Of a stretch of 64,000 bases of DNA, positions 32,599 through 40,417 are shown one piece after another. The notes under the pieces were generated by a model that was given only the letters and a program-made list of their open reading frames with translations, did no database searches and was not told the DNA's origin. A program made the translations under genes and the position numbers. The stretch lies in contig NZ_JAIFZO010000002.1 in NCBI RefSeq assembly GCF_026341275.1, positions 6,106,118 to 6,170,117 of the forward strand, given 5' to 3'. The stretch is from Streptomyces ortus. GTDB lineage: Bacteria > Actinomycetota > Actinomycetes > Streptomycetales > Streptomycetaceae. Every line of letters starts with the position of its first letter. Positions within the stretch are counted from its first letter, which is position 1.

Positions 32599-33944
32599 AC
32601 GGGCCGGGCGACGAGCGAACCCTGGTGCTGCGCCTGCCGACCCTGCCGCAGTGGCCGGCCCGGGCCGACGACCCGCTCGACGAGCTCGCCGGACGGATGG
32701 CGGACGTGTGCGGGGCCGCCGTTCACCCGGACGAGATCGCCGCGGTGCTGGAGTCCGAAGGACTGACGCAGGAACAGATCACCACCCGCTACGCACGACG
32801 GGACCTGTTCGCTGTCGCGGAGGAGCTGTACGCCCGGGTGCCGCGCAGTTTCCCGGACCCCGGACCGGTCTCCGATCCCTGGCGGGCCAGCTCACGGCAG
32901 TGCCTGGTGCGGGGGATGCTGTTCGGCCTGCCGGGGCTGGCCTACCTCCTGGGCTCCGGGCTGCTGCCCGGCCGGGTCACCGGGCTCGTCGCCTCGGCAC
33001 TCGTGGCCTGGGCCTGGAACCAGGCGCTGGCCCACCGCGCCTACGTACGGCTGGCCACGGGCGGCCGACGGGCAGCGGCGCGATGCCTGCTGTTCGGGGC
33101 CCCGGCCGGGGTGACGGCAGCGGCGGCCGCCGCACTGGCCGTCTCCGGGACGGGCGCCGTCGCGGCCCTCGCGGCGGGAGAGGCGCTCTATCTGGCGGCG
33201 GCCACGGTGCTGCTCGTTCTGGGACGCGAACAGCACCTGCTGATCGCGCTCGTACCAACGGCGGCCGGGGCGGTCTGCATACCTCTGTGGCGCCCCGGCC
33301 CGGCACTGGTCGTTGGGCTGCTGCTGGCCACCGTCGCGTTGGCGGCGCTGTCGGCGGCAGGGGGGATCGTACGGTCGCTGCGCACCGCGAGCCTCTCGGC
33401 ACCGGGCACCGCCCGGCTCACCGCCTCCGTCCCGTACGGGCTGTTCGGCCTTGCCGCCGGGGCGCTGACGCTGCTGGCCCCGGCGGCGGGCAGGTCGGCC
33501 GCCGTCGTGCTGACGCTGAGCATGGGCGTGGCCGAGTGGTTGCTCTACCGCTACCGGAGCCTCGCACTCACCGCTCTGCGGCACAGCCGGACCCCCCGGG
33601 GCTTCCGGCTCCGGGCGGCCGGCGTGCTCGCCCTGTGCCTGACCGCGTATCTCGCGGTGCTCGCCGCCCCTGCGCTGGTCACCGGCATTCCGCCGCTGCC
33701 GCTGCTGGCCCTCGGCGCGGCGCTGTGGGTCGCCCTGCTGCTCCAGGCGGCGGGCATCGCCTGGCCGTCCGCCGTGGCCTGCCTCGCCGCCGCCGCGGCG
33801 GAGACGGCCCTGTCGGGCGCGGACCACCGGGGACCGGCTCTGCTCAGCCCGGCAGCCGCCGAGCTGGTGGCCTGCGGCTGCGCGGCGGCAGTGCTCCTGG
33901 CGGTCGCGTGCACCCGGATGGGCCGGACCACGGCCCACCGCTGA
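32595..33944 (+). CDS. polytopic membrane protein of the polysaccharide locus (PelG-position)
   Basis: 449 residues from the GTG at 32595 (GTGA overlap with the PelF-like gene; another GTG sits at 32592). The N-terminal ~95 residues are soluble, with RADDPLDELAGRMADVCGAA and EGLTQEQITTRYARRDLFAV, and precede about 11-12 hydrophobic segments from residue ~100 to the end. The sequence is Ala/Leu/Gly-rich with few diagnostic motifs, so I cannot assign it to the MOP flippase fold with certainty. In Pel loci the equivalent place is held by PelG, the 12-helix synthase/transport partner of PelF. The location, coupling and topology suggest the same role; it is also possible that it is unrelated in sequence. 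Confidence 0.65.
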   Translation: MNGPGDERTLVLRLPTLPQWPARADDPLDELAGRMADVCGAAVHPDEIAAVLESEGLTQEQITTRYARRDLFAVAEELYARVPRSFPDPGPVSDPWRASSRQCLVRGMLFGLPGLAYLLGSGLLPGRVTGLVASALVAWAWNQALAHRAYVRLATGGRRAAARCLLFGAPAGVTAAAAAALAVSGTGAVAALAAGEALYLAAATVLLVLGREQHLLIALVPTAAGAVCIPLWRPGPALVVGLLLATVALAALSAAGGIVRSLRTASLSAPGTARLTASVPYGLFGLAAGALTLLAPAAGRSAAVVLTLSMGVAEWLLYRYRSLALTALRHSRTPRGFRLRAAGVLALCLTAYLAVLAAPALVTGIPPLPLLALGAALWVALLLQAAGIAWPSAVACLAAAAAETALSGADHRGPALLSPAAAELVACGCAAAVLLAVACTRMGRTTAHR

Positions 33945-33957
33945 CCGGATCCCGTCA

Positions 33958-34082
33958 CCCCGGTAGCCCCGGTAGCCCCGGTAGCCCCGGTAACCCCGGT
34001 TATCCCACGCCGGCCTGGCCGATCAGATCCCGATTGCCGATTCAGATCAGATCCAGGCCAGATTCAGATCAGATCCAGACCA
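33958..34082 (+). repeat. two short tandem arrays in the membrane protein-dehydratase spacer
   Basis: 33958-34002 holds five 9-bp units of CCCCGGTAG (last two degenerate). 34039-34082 holds two 22-bp units, GATTCAGATCAGATCCAGGC plus CA, differing at one base. The second array is strikingly AT-rich for this genome. They lie directly ahead of the 34115 gene and may hold its promoter or an operator. Confidence 0.8.
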
Positions 34083-34114
34083 TATTTCAGACGCAGATCA
34101 GAGGAGACAGATCC

Positions 34115-35122
34115 GTGACCTCGTCCGCTCCCGCAATCGTCGCAGTAACCGGTGCCGAGGGATTCATCGGCTCGCACCTGGTGGAGGCACTCGTCACAAC
34201 AGGACACCGGGTACGCGCCATGGCCCAGTACAACTCCTTCTCCTCCTACGGCTGGCTGGAGACCCTGCCGCAGGACGTGATGGACAACGTGGAGGTCGTA
34301 CTCGGCGACGTACGCGACGCCGGATCGGTGCAGCACCTGCTCACCGGTACCGAGGCCGTCTATCACCTGGCCGCGCTGATCGCGATCCCGTACTCCTATC
34401 AGGCACCGCACAGCTACGTGGCCACCAATGTCACCGGGACGCTCAACGTGCTGGAAGCCGTACGCCGGCTCGGCATCCCCAGGATGGTGCACACCTCCAC
34501 CAGCGAGACGTACGGCACCGCGCAGACCGTCCCCATCACCGAGGACCACCCCGTCAACACCCAGTCCCCGTACGCCGCTTCCAAGGCGGGCGGCGACCGG
34601 CTGGCCGACAGCTACCACGCGAGCTTCGGCACCCAGGTGGTCACTCTGCGGCCGTTCAACACCTTCGGGCCGCGTCAGTCCATGCGGGCGGTGATCCCCA
34701 CCGTCATCGGGCAGGTCGCGGCAGGGGAGCGGACCATCGCCCTCGGTGACCTGCGGCCCACCCGGGACTTCATGTTCGTCAAGGACACCGCCCAGGCGTT
34801 CCTCGCGGTGGGCACCGCTCCCGCCGAAGCGGTCGTCGGCCGCGCTTTCAACGCCGGTACCGGCGGCGAGATCTCGGTCGGTGACCTGGTGACTCTGGTC
34901 GGCAAGCTCATGGGGGCCGAACTCGCGGTCCGCGAGGACACACAGCGCATCCGGCCCGCCGCGTCCGAGGTGATGAGGCTGGTCTGCGACGCCTCCCGGC
35001 TGCGCGCCGCGACCGGCTGGGAACCGGCCCACAGCCTCCAGGAGGGGCTGGAGCAGACCATCCGGTTCTTCTCCGACCCGGCGAACCTGGCCCGCTACAA
35101 GACCGCCATCTACAACGTCTGA
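34115..35122 (+). CDS. LegB-like NAD-dependent sugar 4,6-dehydratase/epimerase (SDR)
   Basis: 335 residues, GTG at 34115 with GAGGAGAC upstream. Extended SDR: NAD loop GAEGFIGS (13-20), AMAQYNSFSSYGWLETL (the conserved YNS..W.WL block of LegB/UDP-sugar 4,6-dehydratases), VYHLAALIAIPYSYQAP, the catalytic Thr-Ser in VHTSTSETYG, and YAASK (Tyr-x3-Lys). LegB makes 4-keto-6-deoxy sugars from a nucleotide-GlcNAc. It could thus supply a deoxyamino sugar, or act as an epimerase. Genes on either side are polysaccharide functions, so it belongs to precursor supply. Complete and of normal length. Confidence 0.83.
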   Translation: MTSSAPAIVAVTGAEGFIGSHLVEALVTTGHRVRAMAQYNSFSSYGWLETLPQDVMDNVEVVLGDVRDAGSVQHLLTGTEAVYHLAALIAIPYSYQAPHSYVATNVTGTLNVLEAVRRLGIPRMVHTSTSETYGTAQTVPITEDHPVNTQSPYAASKAGGDRLADSYHASFGTQVVTLRPFNTFGPRQSMRAVIPTVIGQVAAGERTIALGDLRPTRDFMFVKDTAQAFLAVGTAPAEAVVGRAFNAGTGGEISVGDLVTLVGKLMGAELAVREDTQRIRPAASEVMRLVCDASRLRAATGWEPAHSLQEGLEQTIRFFSDPANLARYKTAIYNV

Positions 35123-35140
35123 CGACTCGTCCTGGGCCCT

Positions 35141-35164
35141 CGACCACCGATCGACCGGTGGTCG
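35141..35164 (+). other. short hairpin between dehydratase and nucleotidyltransferase
   Basis: Nine-bp perfect stem (CGACCACCG with CGGTGGTCG) and a 6-base loop, without a T-run. The following ~50 bases are built of CGACCCGCC-type repeats. Could be an attenuator or processing site that sets different transcript levels in the operon. Confidence 0.5.
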
Positions 35165-35231
35165 ATCGATCGACCCGCCGACGAGCCGACCCGCCGACCC
35201 GCCGAACGACCCACCGACAAGGGAGTCCGCC

Positions 35232-35945
35232 ATGCACGCAGTCATTCTGGCCGGAGGCAAGGGTGTCCGGCTGCGCCCGTACACCACCGCCCTGCCCAAG
35301 CCGCTCGTCCCCATCGGCGACCAGCACGCCATCCTCGAAATCGTGATGCGGCAGCTCGCCGACGCCGGCTTCACCACCTGCACCATCGCCATCGGCCACC
35401 TCGGCCACATCATCCGCGCCTACGTCGGCGACGGCTCCCAATGGGGTATGCGCGTCGACTACTCGACAGAGGACAGCCCGCTGGGAACCATGGGACCGGT
35501 GCTGACCATGCTCGACCGGCTGCCCGAACACTTCCTCGTCATGAACGGCGACATCCTCACCGATCTGGACTTCCGCGCCGTCCTGCGCGGCCACCAGGCC
35601 GACGGTGCGCCGCTGACCATCGCCACCTACTGCCGCAAGGTCAGGATCGACTTCGGCGTCCTCACCACCGACAGCAAACAGGTCGTCGGCTTCTCCGAGA
35701 AGCCGACCCTGGACTACCGGGTCTCCATGGGCGTCTACGGACTCTCCCGCTCCACCCTCGACGGTTACACCCCCGGTCTGCCGCTCGGCTTCGACGAACT
35801 CGTCCTCGACCTGCTTCGCGACGGCACGCCCCCGGCCGCCCACGAGTTCGACGGCTACTGGCTCGACATCGGCCGCCCCGACGACTACGACCGGGCCAAC
35901 GCCGAGTTCACCACCCACCGTGACCTGCTGCTGAAGGGAGCGTGA
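35232..35945 (+). CDS. sugar-1-phosphate nucleotidyltransferase
   Basis: 237 residues, GGGAGTCC then ATG at 35232. Signature of NDP-sugar pyrophosphorylases: LAGGKGVRLRPYTTALPKPL (about 5-24, with the GG..RLRP nucleotide loop and the PKPL Lys), then FLVMNGDILTDLDF (metal Asp), VGFSEKPTLDYRVSMGVYGL (Glu-Lys sugar binding) and GYWLDIGRPDDYDRAN at the end. It lacks the left-handed beta-helix acyltransferase domain of GlmU, so it only activates a sugar phosphate. It follows the dehydratase gene and precedes the epimerase gene, supplying the nucleotide sugar for the PelF-like enzyme. The nucleotide and sugar are not readable from sequence. Confidence 0.88.
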   Translation: MHAVILAGGKGVRLRPYTTALPKPLVPIGDQHAILEIVMRQLADAGFTTCTIAIGHLGHIIRAYVGDGSQWGMRVDYSTEDSPLGTMGPVLTMLDRLPEHFLVMNGDILTDLDFRAVLRGHQADGAPLTIATYCRKVRIDFGVLTTDSKQVVGFSEKPTLDYRVSMGVYGLSRSTLDGYTPGLPLGFDELVLDLLRDGTPPAAHEFDGYWLDIGRPDDYDRANAEFTTHRDLLLKGA

Positions 35946-35949
35946 CCTG

Positions 35950-36855
35950 ATGCGCGTCCTCGTCCTCGGCTCCACCGGGTTCCTGGGTCGGCACATCACG
36001 GAGCACCTGCGCGCCATGTCCGGCGTGCGGGTGCTCGGCGCCGGCCGCTCCCCGGGCGCCGACCTGCGGGTCGACCTCACCACCACCACCGTCCCCGCTC
36101 TCGCCGCCGACCTGCGCGCGCTGGCCCCGGACGCCGTCGTCAACTGCGCCGGTGCCGTCGGAGGCGGCCCGCTCCTGCTGGCGGAGACCAACGCCCGAGG
36201 GCCCGCCGTGCTGTGCGAGGCCCTGACCGCGGCCGGCATCCCGGTACGGCTGGTCCATCTCGGATCCGCCGGCGAGTACGGGACGAACGCCGGGCAACCG
36301 CTCGGCGAGGACGCCGCCACCTGTCCGCAGGGCGCGTACGGGGCCACCAAACTGGCGGGTTCGCTGACCGTCGCCGAGGCCGCGCTGGACGCCGTCGTCC
36401 TCCGGGTGTTCAACCCCCTCGGTCCGGGCTCGCCCGGCACCAGCCTGCCGGGGCGGCTCGCCGACGAACTGCTGCGCGCCGGGCCGGACGGCGCGGTACG
36501 GGTCGGTGACCTGTCCGCGTACCGCGACTTCGTCGACGCACGGGACGTGGCCCGTGCCGCCGCCCTCGCCGCCACCACGCCCGGTCCGCTGCCCCGCATC
36601 CTCAACATCGCCGGCGGCAGCGCCACCCGGGTCCGCGAGGTGGCGCAGGGCCTCGCCCGGATCAGCGGATTCCACGGGCGGATCGACGAGAACGGCCCCG
36701 GTTCCCGGCGTTCGTCGGCCGTCTCCTGGCAGCAGGCGGACATCACGGCTGCCGCAACGGCTCTGGGCTGGCATCCCGAACGCGCCCTCGCCACCTCGCT
36801 CGCCGACCTGTGGACCTCGCGCACCGGCACACCCCCGGCCCCGGCCCCGGTATGA
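35950..36855 (+). CDS. NAD-dependent sugar epimerase/dehydratase (SDR)
   Basis: 301 residues, start four bases after the nucleotidyltransferase stop, with its own stop overlapping the next start (ATGA). NAD loop VLGSTGFLGRHI (about 4-15), NCAGAVGG, VHLGSAGEYG (catalytic Ser) and GAYGATKLAG (Tyr-x3-Lys) are present, followed by VFNPLGPGSPGTSLPGRLAD and SAYRDFVDARDVARAA. Shorter than UDP-Glc/GlcNAc 4-epimerases (about 330-340). In fungal galactosaminogalactan clusters a UDP-Glc/GlcNAc 4-epimerase (Uge3) provides GalNAc; this gene or the 34115 gene is the functional candidate. Which one epimerises cannot be told here. Confidence 0.8.
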   Translation: MRVLVLGSTGFLGRHITEHLRAMSGVRVLGAGRSPGADLRVDLTTTTVPALAADLRALAPDAVVNCAGAVGGGPLLLAETNARGPAVLCEALTAAGIPVRLVHLGSAGEYGTNAGQPLGEDAATCPQGAYGATKLAGSLTVAEAALDAVVLRVFNPLGPGSPGTSLPGRLADELLRAGPDGAVRVGDLSAYRDFVDARDVARAAALAATTPGPLPRILNIAGGSATRVREVAQGLARISGFHGRIDENGPGSRRSSAVSWQQADITAAATALGWHPERALATSLADLWTSRTGTPPAPAPV

Positions 36856-37520
36856 CACACGGCCGACTGCTCGTTCCGCTGTACGTCCACCCCGCGGTGG
36901 ACCCAGCGGCCTGGCAGGCTCTGACGCGGGTCCCGTCGCGGCTGTACGGCGTCGTCCTCAACGTCGCCGACGGCCCCGGCGCGACCCGCGACCCGGCCTT
37001 CGCCGCCGCCGCCGGGGCGCTGCGTACGGCGGGCATCCGCGTGCTCGGATACCTCGACACCGCCTATGGCACCCGTCCCCACCAGGCGGTGCTCCAGGAC
37101 CTGCGCCACCACATCAGCTGGTACGGAACCGACGGTGTCTTTCTCGACCAGGCCGGCGCCGAAGCCGGCCTGCTGCCGTACTACCGCGCGCTGGCCGAAG
37201 AGGTCCGTGACCACGGTGTCGGCACCGTCACGCTCAACCCGGGAGTCCACCCCGATCCCGGCTACGCCTCCCTCGCCGATCTCCTGGTCACCTTCGAAGG
37301 GGACTGGCAGGCCTACCTCACCTCGTCCGTGCCCTCGTGGACCGAGGCGTACCCGCCGAGCCGCTTCTGCCATCTGGTCCACGGCATCCCGGACGGCCTG
37401 TGCGACCTCGCCGCCCGCACCACCCGGATCCGCCGGGCCGACATCCACTGCGCGGTACCGGGGGAGGGCGCGAACCCCTGGGCCGCTCTGCCCCCGGCGC
37501 TGAGGAGGGGAACCGCGTGA
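36852..37520 (+). CDS. spherulin-4 / GH135-like glycoside hydrolase (Sph3-like)
   Basis: 222 residues, ATGA overlap with the epimerase. Residues 7-42 read LVPLYVHPAVDPAAWQAL then YGVVLNVADGPG, the hallmark opening of spherulation-specific family 4 proteins, followed by GIRVLGYLDTAYGTRP (61-76), WYGTDGVFLDQAG (90-102) and a candidate acid, Glu149, in VTFEGDW. The related fungal enzyme Sph3 cleaves galactosaminogalactan. I recall Asp-Glu at the FLD(E) position in Sph3; here it is Asp99-Gln100, so a key acid may be missing. There is no signal peptide or membrane anchor, so this protein should stay in the cytosol, unlike Sph3. It may trim intracellular polymer or act on lipid-linked material. Family recognition is from motif memory. 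Confidence 0.75.
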   Translation: MTHGRLLVPLYVHPAVDPAAWQALTRVPSRLYGVVLNVADGPGATRDPAFAAAAGALRTAGIRVLGYLDTAYGTRPHQAVLQDLRHHISWYGTDGVFLDQAGAEAGLLPYYRALAEEVRDHGVGTVTLNPGVHPDPGYASLADLLVTFEGDWQAYLTSSVPSWTEAYPPSRFCHLVHGIPDGLCDLAARTTRIRRADIHCAVPGEGANPWAALPPALRRGTA

Positions 37521-38344
37521 GGTCCACAACCCGCCCGTCATTCCCGCCGTCCGTCGTACACCTCGTGTGCACGGGAGCGCTGGCGGGGCTGCTCACCGGG
37601 TGCGTCACGGCCCCGGGCCGCACCCCCGACGGACATCCGCCGGCCGCACGCTGGCATCCGCGCCCCGGCACGGCCTGGCAGTGGCAGCTCAGTGGCACCG
37701 TCGACACCCGTGTGGACGTCCCCGTCTACGACATCGACGGTTTCGAGAACGGCCCCGCCGTCGTGCGACGCCTCCACCAGAGCGGCCGCAAAGTCATCTG
37801 CTACATCAACGCCGGCGCCTGGGAGTCCTTCCGCCCCGACCGCGACGACTTTCCCGCCGCCGTTCTCGGCCGCTCCGACGGATGGAACGGCGAGCGCTGG
37901 CTCGACATCCGCCGCCGCTCGGTGCTCCGCCCCATCATGGCCGCACGTCTCGACATGTGCCGTGCGAAGGGCTTCGACGCCGTCGAGCCCGACCTCCTCG
38001 ACGGCCACACCAACGACACAGGATTCCCGCTGACCGCCGCCCACCAGCTCGCCTACAACCGCATGATCGCGAACCTCGCACACGAACGGGGCTTGGCGGT
38101 CGGTCTCAAGAACGACCTGGAACAGATCCCCGACCTGGTCGGTGACTTCGATTTCGCGGTCAACGAGCAATGCGCCCAGTACCGCGAATGCTCGTCGCTG
38201 AGTCCCTTCATCAAGGCGGGCAAGGCCGTCTTTCACGTGGAGTACAGCGAGCCCGAGCGCACGTTCTGCCCGATCGCCAAGCGCCTCGGCCTCGACTCGA
38301 TGCGTAAACGGCTCGATCTGGGCCGCTGGCGCAGCACCTGCTGA
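37517..38344 (+). CDS. GH114-like endo-alpha-1,4-polygalactosaminidase, lipoprotein
   Basis: 275 residues, GTG start overlapping the previous stop. It has a lipoprotein signal with the lipobox Leu26-Thr-Gly-Cys29 (AGLLTGCVTAPG), so it is secreted and lipid-anchored. The mature part starts WHPRPGTAWQWQLSGTVDTR and carries VPVYDIDGFEN, KVICYINAGAWESFRPDRDD (GH114 signature region), ERWLDIRRRSVLRPIMAARL, GFDAVEPDLLDGHTND (likely catalytic Glu/Asp), AVGLKNDLEQIPDLVGDFDF and FHVEYSE. GH114 includes fungal Ega3, an endo-galactosaminidase that acts on deacetylated galactosaminogalactan. It closes the locus: deacetylase first, hydrolase last. Expected role: remodelling or releasing the exopolysaccharide at the cell surface. 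Confidence 0.87.
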   Translation: MRSTTRPSFPPSVVHLVCTGALAGLLTGCVTAPGRTPDGHPPAARWHPRPGTAWQWQLSGTVDTRVDVPVYDIDGFENGPAVVRRLHQSGRKVICYINAGAWESFRPDRDDFPAAVLGRSDGWNGERWLDIRRRSVLRPIMAARLDMCRAKGFDAVEPDLLDGHTNDTGFPLTAAHQLAYNRMIANLAHERGLAVGLKNDLEQIPDLVGDFDFAVNEQCAQYRECSSLSPFIKAGKAVFHVEYSEPERTFCPIAKRLGLDSMRKRLDLGRWRSTC

Positions 38345-38399
38345 ACGGTGGAGTGCGTGGTGTGTGCATGTTCTTGGTGGGGGTGGATACGCGACCTGT

Positions 38400-39092
38400 A
38401 TGAATGCTGATGGAATGCGATGGAGTCGGAGGCCCGCTTTGGTCGCCGGTGTGGTCGCGGCGGGTGTGCTCGGGCTCGGGGCTTGCGGCGGACATGACGG
38501 GGGAGCGGAGAGTTCCTCTTCCGCGGCCGGTGCCGTGTCCGACGCGCCGAGTGGGGCCGGCTCCTCGGGCGGGACGGATGCGGGGGCCGGGAGCGCGTCG
38601 CCCACCGGTTCGTCGCGAGCCGGGGGCTCCGGCGCGGTGACCTCGGAGCGGGGCTCGACCGAGAGTCCCGCCAAGGGAAGCGACTGCACCACGGACGATC
38701 TGCGGGCGCGGCTCGCGGCCACCGGTCAGGAGATGAACAGTAAGTACTTCGACCTGACCCTCACCAACACCACGGACGGCACCTGCGCCCTCAAGGGGTA
38801 CGCGGGGCTGTCACTGGTCGACGCCGAGGGCGGGCTCATCGGGAAGCCCGCGACCCGCTCGCAGGACGGGGCCGCGAAGGCGGAGAACGTCGTGCTGAAG
38901 GCGGGGCAGGCCGCGCACGCCGTCGTGCGGACACCCGACAAGGGGGTCACGGACGGCAAGTGCTGGGCGAAGCCCGCCCGGATCAAGGTCTACCCGCCGA
39001 ACAACACGGCAGCGCTCACCGCGTCTCCGGGGACATTGCTGGTCTGCGGCGACTCGTTCACGGTCGGTCCGTTCACCGCGCAGGCGCCCTGA
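38400..39092 (+). CDS. DUF4232 secreted lipoprotein
   Basis: 230 residues from the ATG at 38400 (the ATG at 38415 is an alternative). Signal peptide with lipobox LGLGAC (Cys29), then a 60-residue Ser/Gly/Ala-rich linker (about 35-95). The C-terminal ~135 residues are a DUF4232 domain: CTTDDLRARLAATGQEMNSK, YFDLTLTNTTDGTCALKGYAG, then VRTPDKGVTDGKCWAKPARI and TLLVCGDSFTVGPF. The four Cys are the pattern of two disulfides. Common in actinobacteria, with unknown function at the cell surface. It follows the polysaccharide locus on the same strand after a 55-base gap but with no clear functional link. Confidence 0.85.
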   Translation: MNADGMRWSRRPALVAGVVAAGVLGLGACGGHDGGAESSSSAAGAVSDAPSGAGSSGGTDAGAGSASPTGSSRAGGSGAVTSERGSTESPAKGSDCTTDDLRARLAATGQEMNSKYFDLTLTNTTDGTCALKGYAGLSLVDAEGGLIGKPATRSQDGAAKAENVVLKAGQAAHAVVRTPDKGVTDGKCWAKPARIKVYPPNNTAALTASPGTLLVCGDSFTVGPFTAQAP

Positions 39093-39157
39093 ATCGTGCG
39101 GGGTCACCGAGGGCCCCGCCTGGGACGTAGGCACGGGCGGGCCCAGGTGCGTAGGCG

Positions 39158-40135
39158 TCATCGTTTGGAGTGCGCGCCCAGCAGTTCCTCGGAGAGCCGC
39201 CAGATACGCCGCGCGTCCTCCGTGTCGCGCAGGCGGCTGTACAGCTTCTGCCGCGCCGGAGGGCCGCCCATGTGTCCGGGCCCGCTCGGCCCGTAGAACT
39301 CGCCCCCGACCGCTTCGGGTGACGTGGCGGCGAGGAGAGCGGGCAGTTGTGCCGTGTGGACCGTTCCGACGACGAGGCCGCGGGCCGACGCGGCCCGGAT
39401 CAGGCGCACGCTCATCGTGTCCTTGGCCCGGCCGACCTCGGGGCGGGCGGCGAGCAGGCTCGTCGGCGCGATCCCCGGGTGGGAGAGGTTGCTGGTGATG
39501 CCCCAGCCCGCCGCCTTGCTGCGCCGGTCGAGTTCGAGGCCGAAGAGGCCGAAGGCGATCTTCGACTGGCTGTAGGCGCGCATGCCGCTGTAGGAACGTT
39601 CCCAGTTCAGGTCGTCCCAGTTGATGGCGTTGCTGTTCGCCGCGACGCTGATCTGCGACGTCACGCGGGCCCGGCCGGCCCGGAGCAACGGCAGCAGGTG
39701 GTCGACCAGGGCGAAGTGCCCCAGGTGGTTGGTGCCGAACTGCAGCTCGAAACCGTCGGCCGTGGTCTGCCGGTCGGGCGGGGTCATGACGCCGGCGTTG
39801 TTGACGAGCAGGTGCAGGGGGCGGCCCTCGTCGAGCAGGGTCCTGCCCAGCTCCGCGACGGAGGCGAGTGAGGAGAGGTCCAGGGAGCGCAGCGACACGT
39901 TCGCGTCGGGGGTCCGCTCGCGGATCCCCGCGACCGCTTGCTCGCCCTTGCGCGGATTGCGGACCGGCATGATGACCTCCGCGCCCGCGGCGGCCAGGCG
40001 CGATGCGATACCGAGCCCGATCCCGTCACTGGCTCCGGTGACCACAGCGGTCTTCCCGGTCAAGTCCGGAACGGCGATGTTGATGTCCCTGCCGGTTTCC
40101 CTGCCGGTTTCCCTGTCGGTGTCTCGGCGTGGCAT
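39158..40135 (-). CDS. short-chain dehydrogenase/reductase, divergent from MmyB-type regulator
   Basis: 325 residues. A charged start with a duplicated ETGR unit (DRETGRETGRD), then the classic SDR loop KTAVVTGASDGIGLGIA, NNAGVM at about 113, SQISVAANSN (catalytic Ser region) and YSQSK (Tyr-x3-Lys). It is of the retinol-dehydrogenase/WW-oxidoreductase size class. In Streptomyces, MmyB-type HTH regulators are very often encoded divergently next to an SDR gene, and that arrangement is seen here with the regulator at 40418. The substrate is unknown. Convergent with the DUF4232 lipoprotein gene, with 65 bases between stop codons. Confidence 0.9.
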   Translation of the reverse strand: MPRRDTDRETGRETGRDINIAVPDLTGKTAVVTGASDGIGLGIASRLAAAGAEVIMPVRNPRKGEQAVAGIRERTPDANVSLRSLDLSSLASVAELGRTLLDEGRPLHLLVNNAGVMTPPDRQTTADGFELQFGTNHLGHFALVDHLLPLLRAGRARVTSQISVAANSNAINWDDLNWERSYSGMRAYSQSKIAFGLFGLELDRRSKAAGWGITSNLSHPGIAPTSLLAARPEVGRAKDTMSVRLIRAASARGLVVGTVHTAQLPALLAATSPEAVGGEFYGPSGPGHMGGPPARQKLYSRLRDTEDARRIWRLSEELLGAHSKR

Positions 40136-40168
40136 GTGTGTACTCCCTCACGGGTGGCATCAATGGTT

Positions 40169-40214
40169 CATCAATGCGTTGGTCAATGTGTTGGTCAATG
40201 CGTGGTCAATGCGT
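40169..40214. promoter_or_regulatory. four near-tandem 11/12-bp repeats in the SDR-regulator promoter region
   Basis: CATCAATGCGTT, GGTCAATGTGTT and two exact GGTCAATGCGT units run head to tail, close to the SDR start and in the divergent interval. Further on, GGATCGGCGATCC near 40349-40361 is a palindrome. Both are candidate operators for the MmyB-type regulator. The AT-richer units stand out against the genome. Confidence 0.6.
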
Positions 40215-40417
40215 AGTCGATGTGTCGTCTACGGGGGCGTTGGGTCCACCGTGGCCCTGATGACCGGGGCCATCCAGGGACTGCCGATCCACTGATGAGC
40301 GCGCCGAGGCTCGGCCGACCCGCACGGAGGCTCACTGCCGTAGAGGGGGATCGGCGATCCGTGGATCAGCGCGGGTGTGCGCGCTAGAAAGGGATCAGCA
40401 CGAGAGGGAGACCACGT

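Noticed and set aside
33958..34082. CRISPR array or attachment site
   Set aside because: Units of 9 and 22 bp without unique spacers, no tRNA or integrase near.
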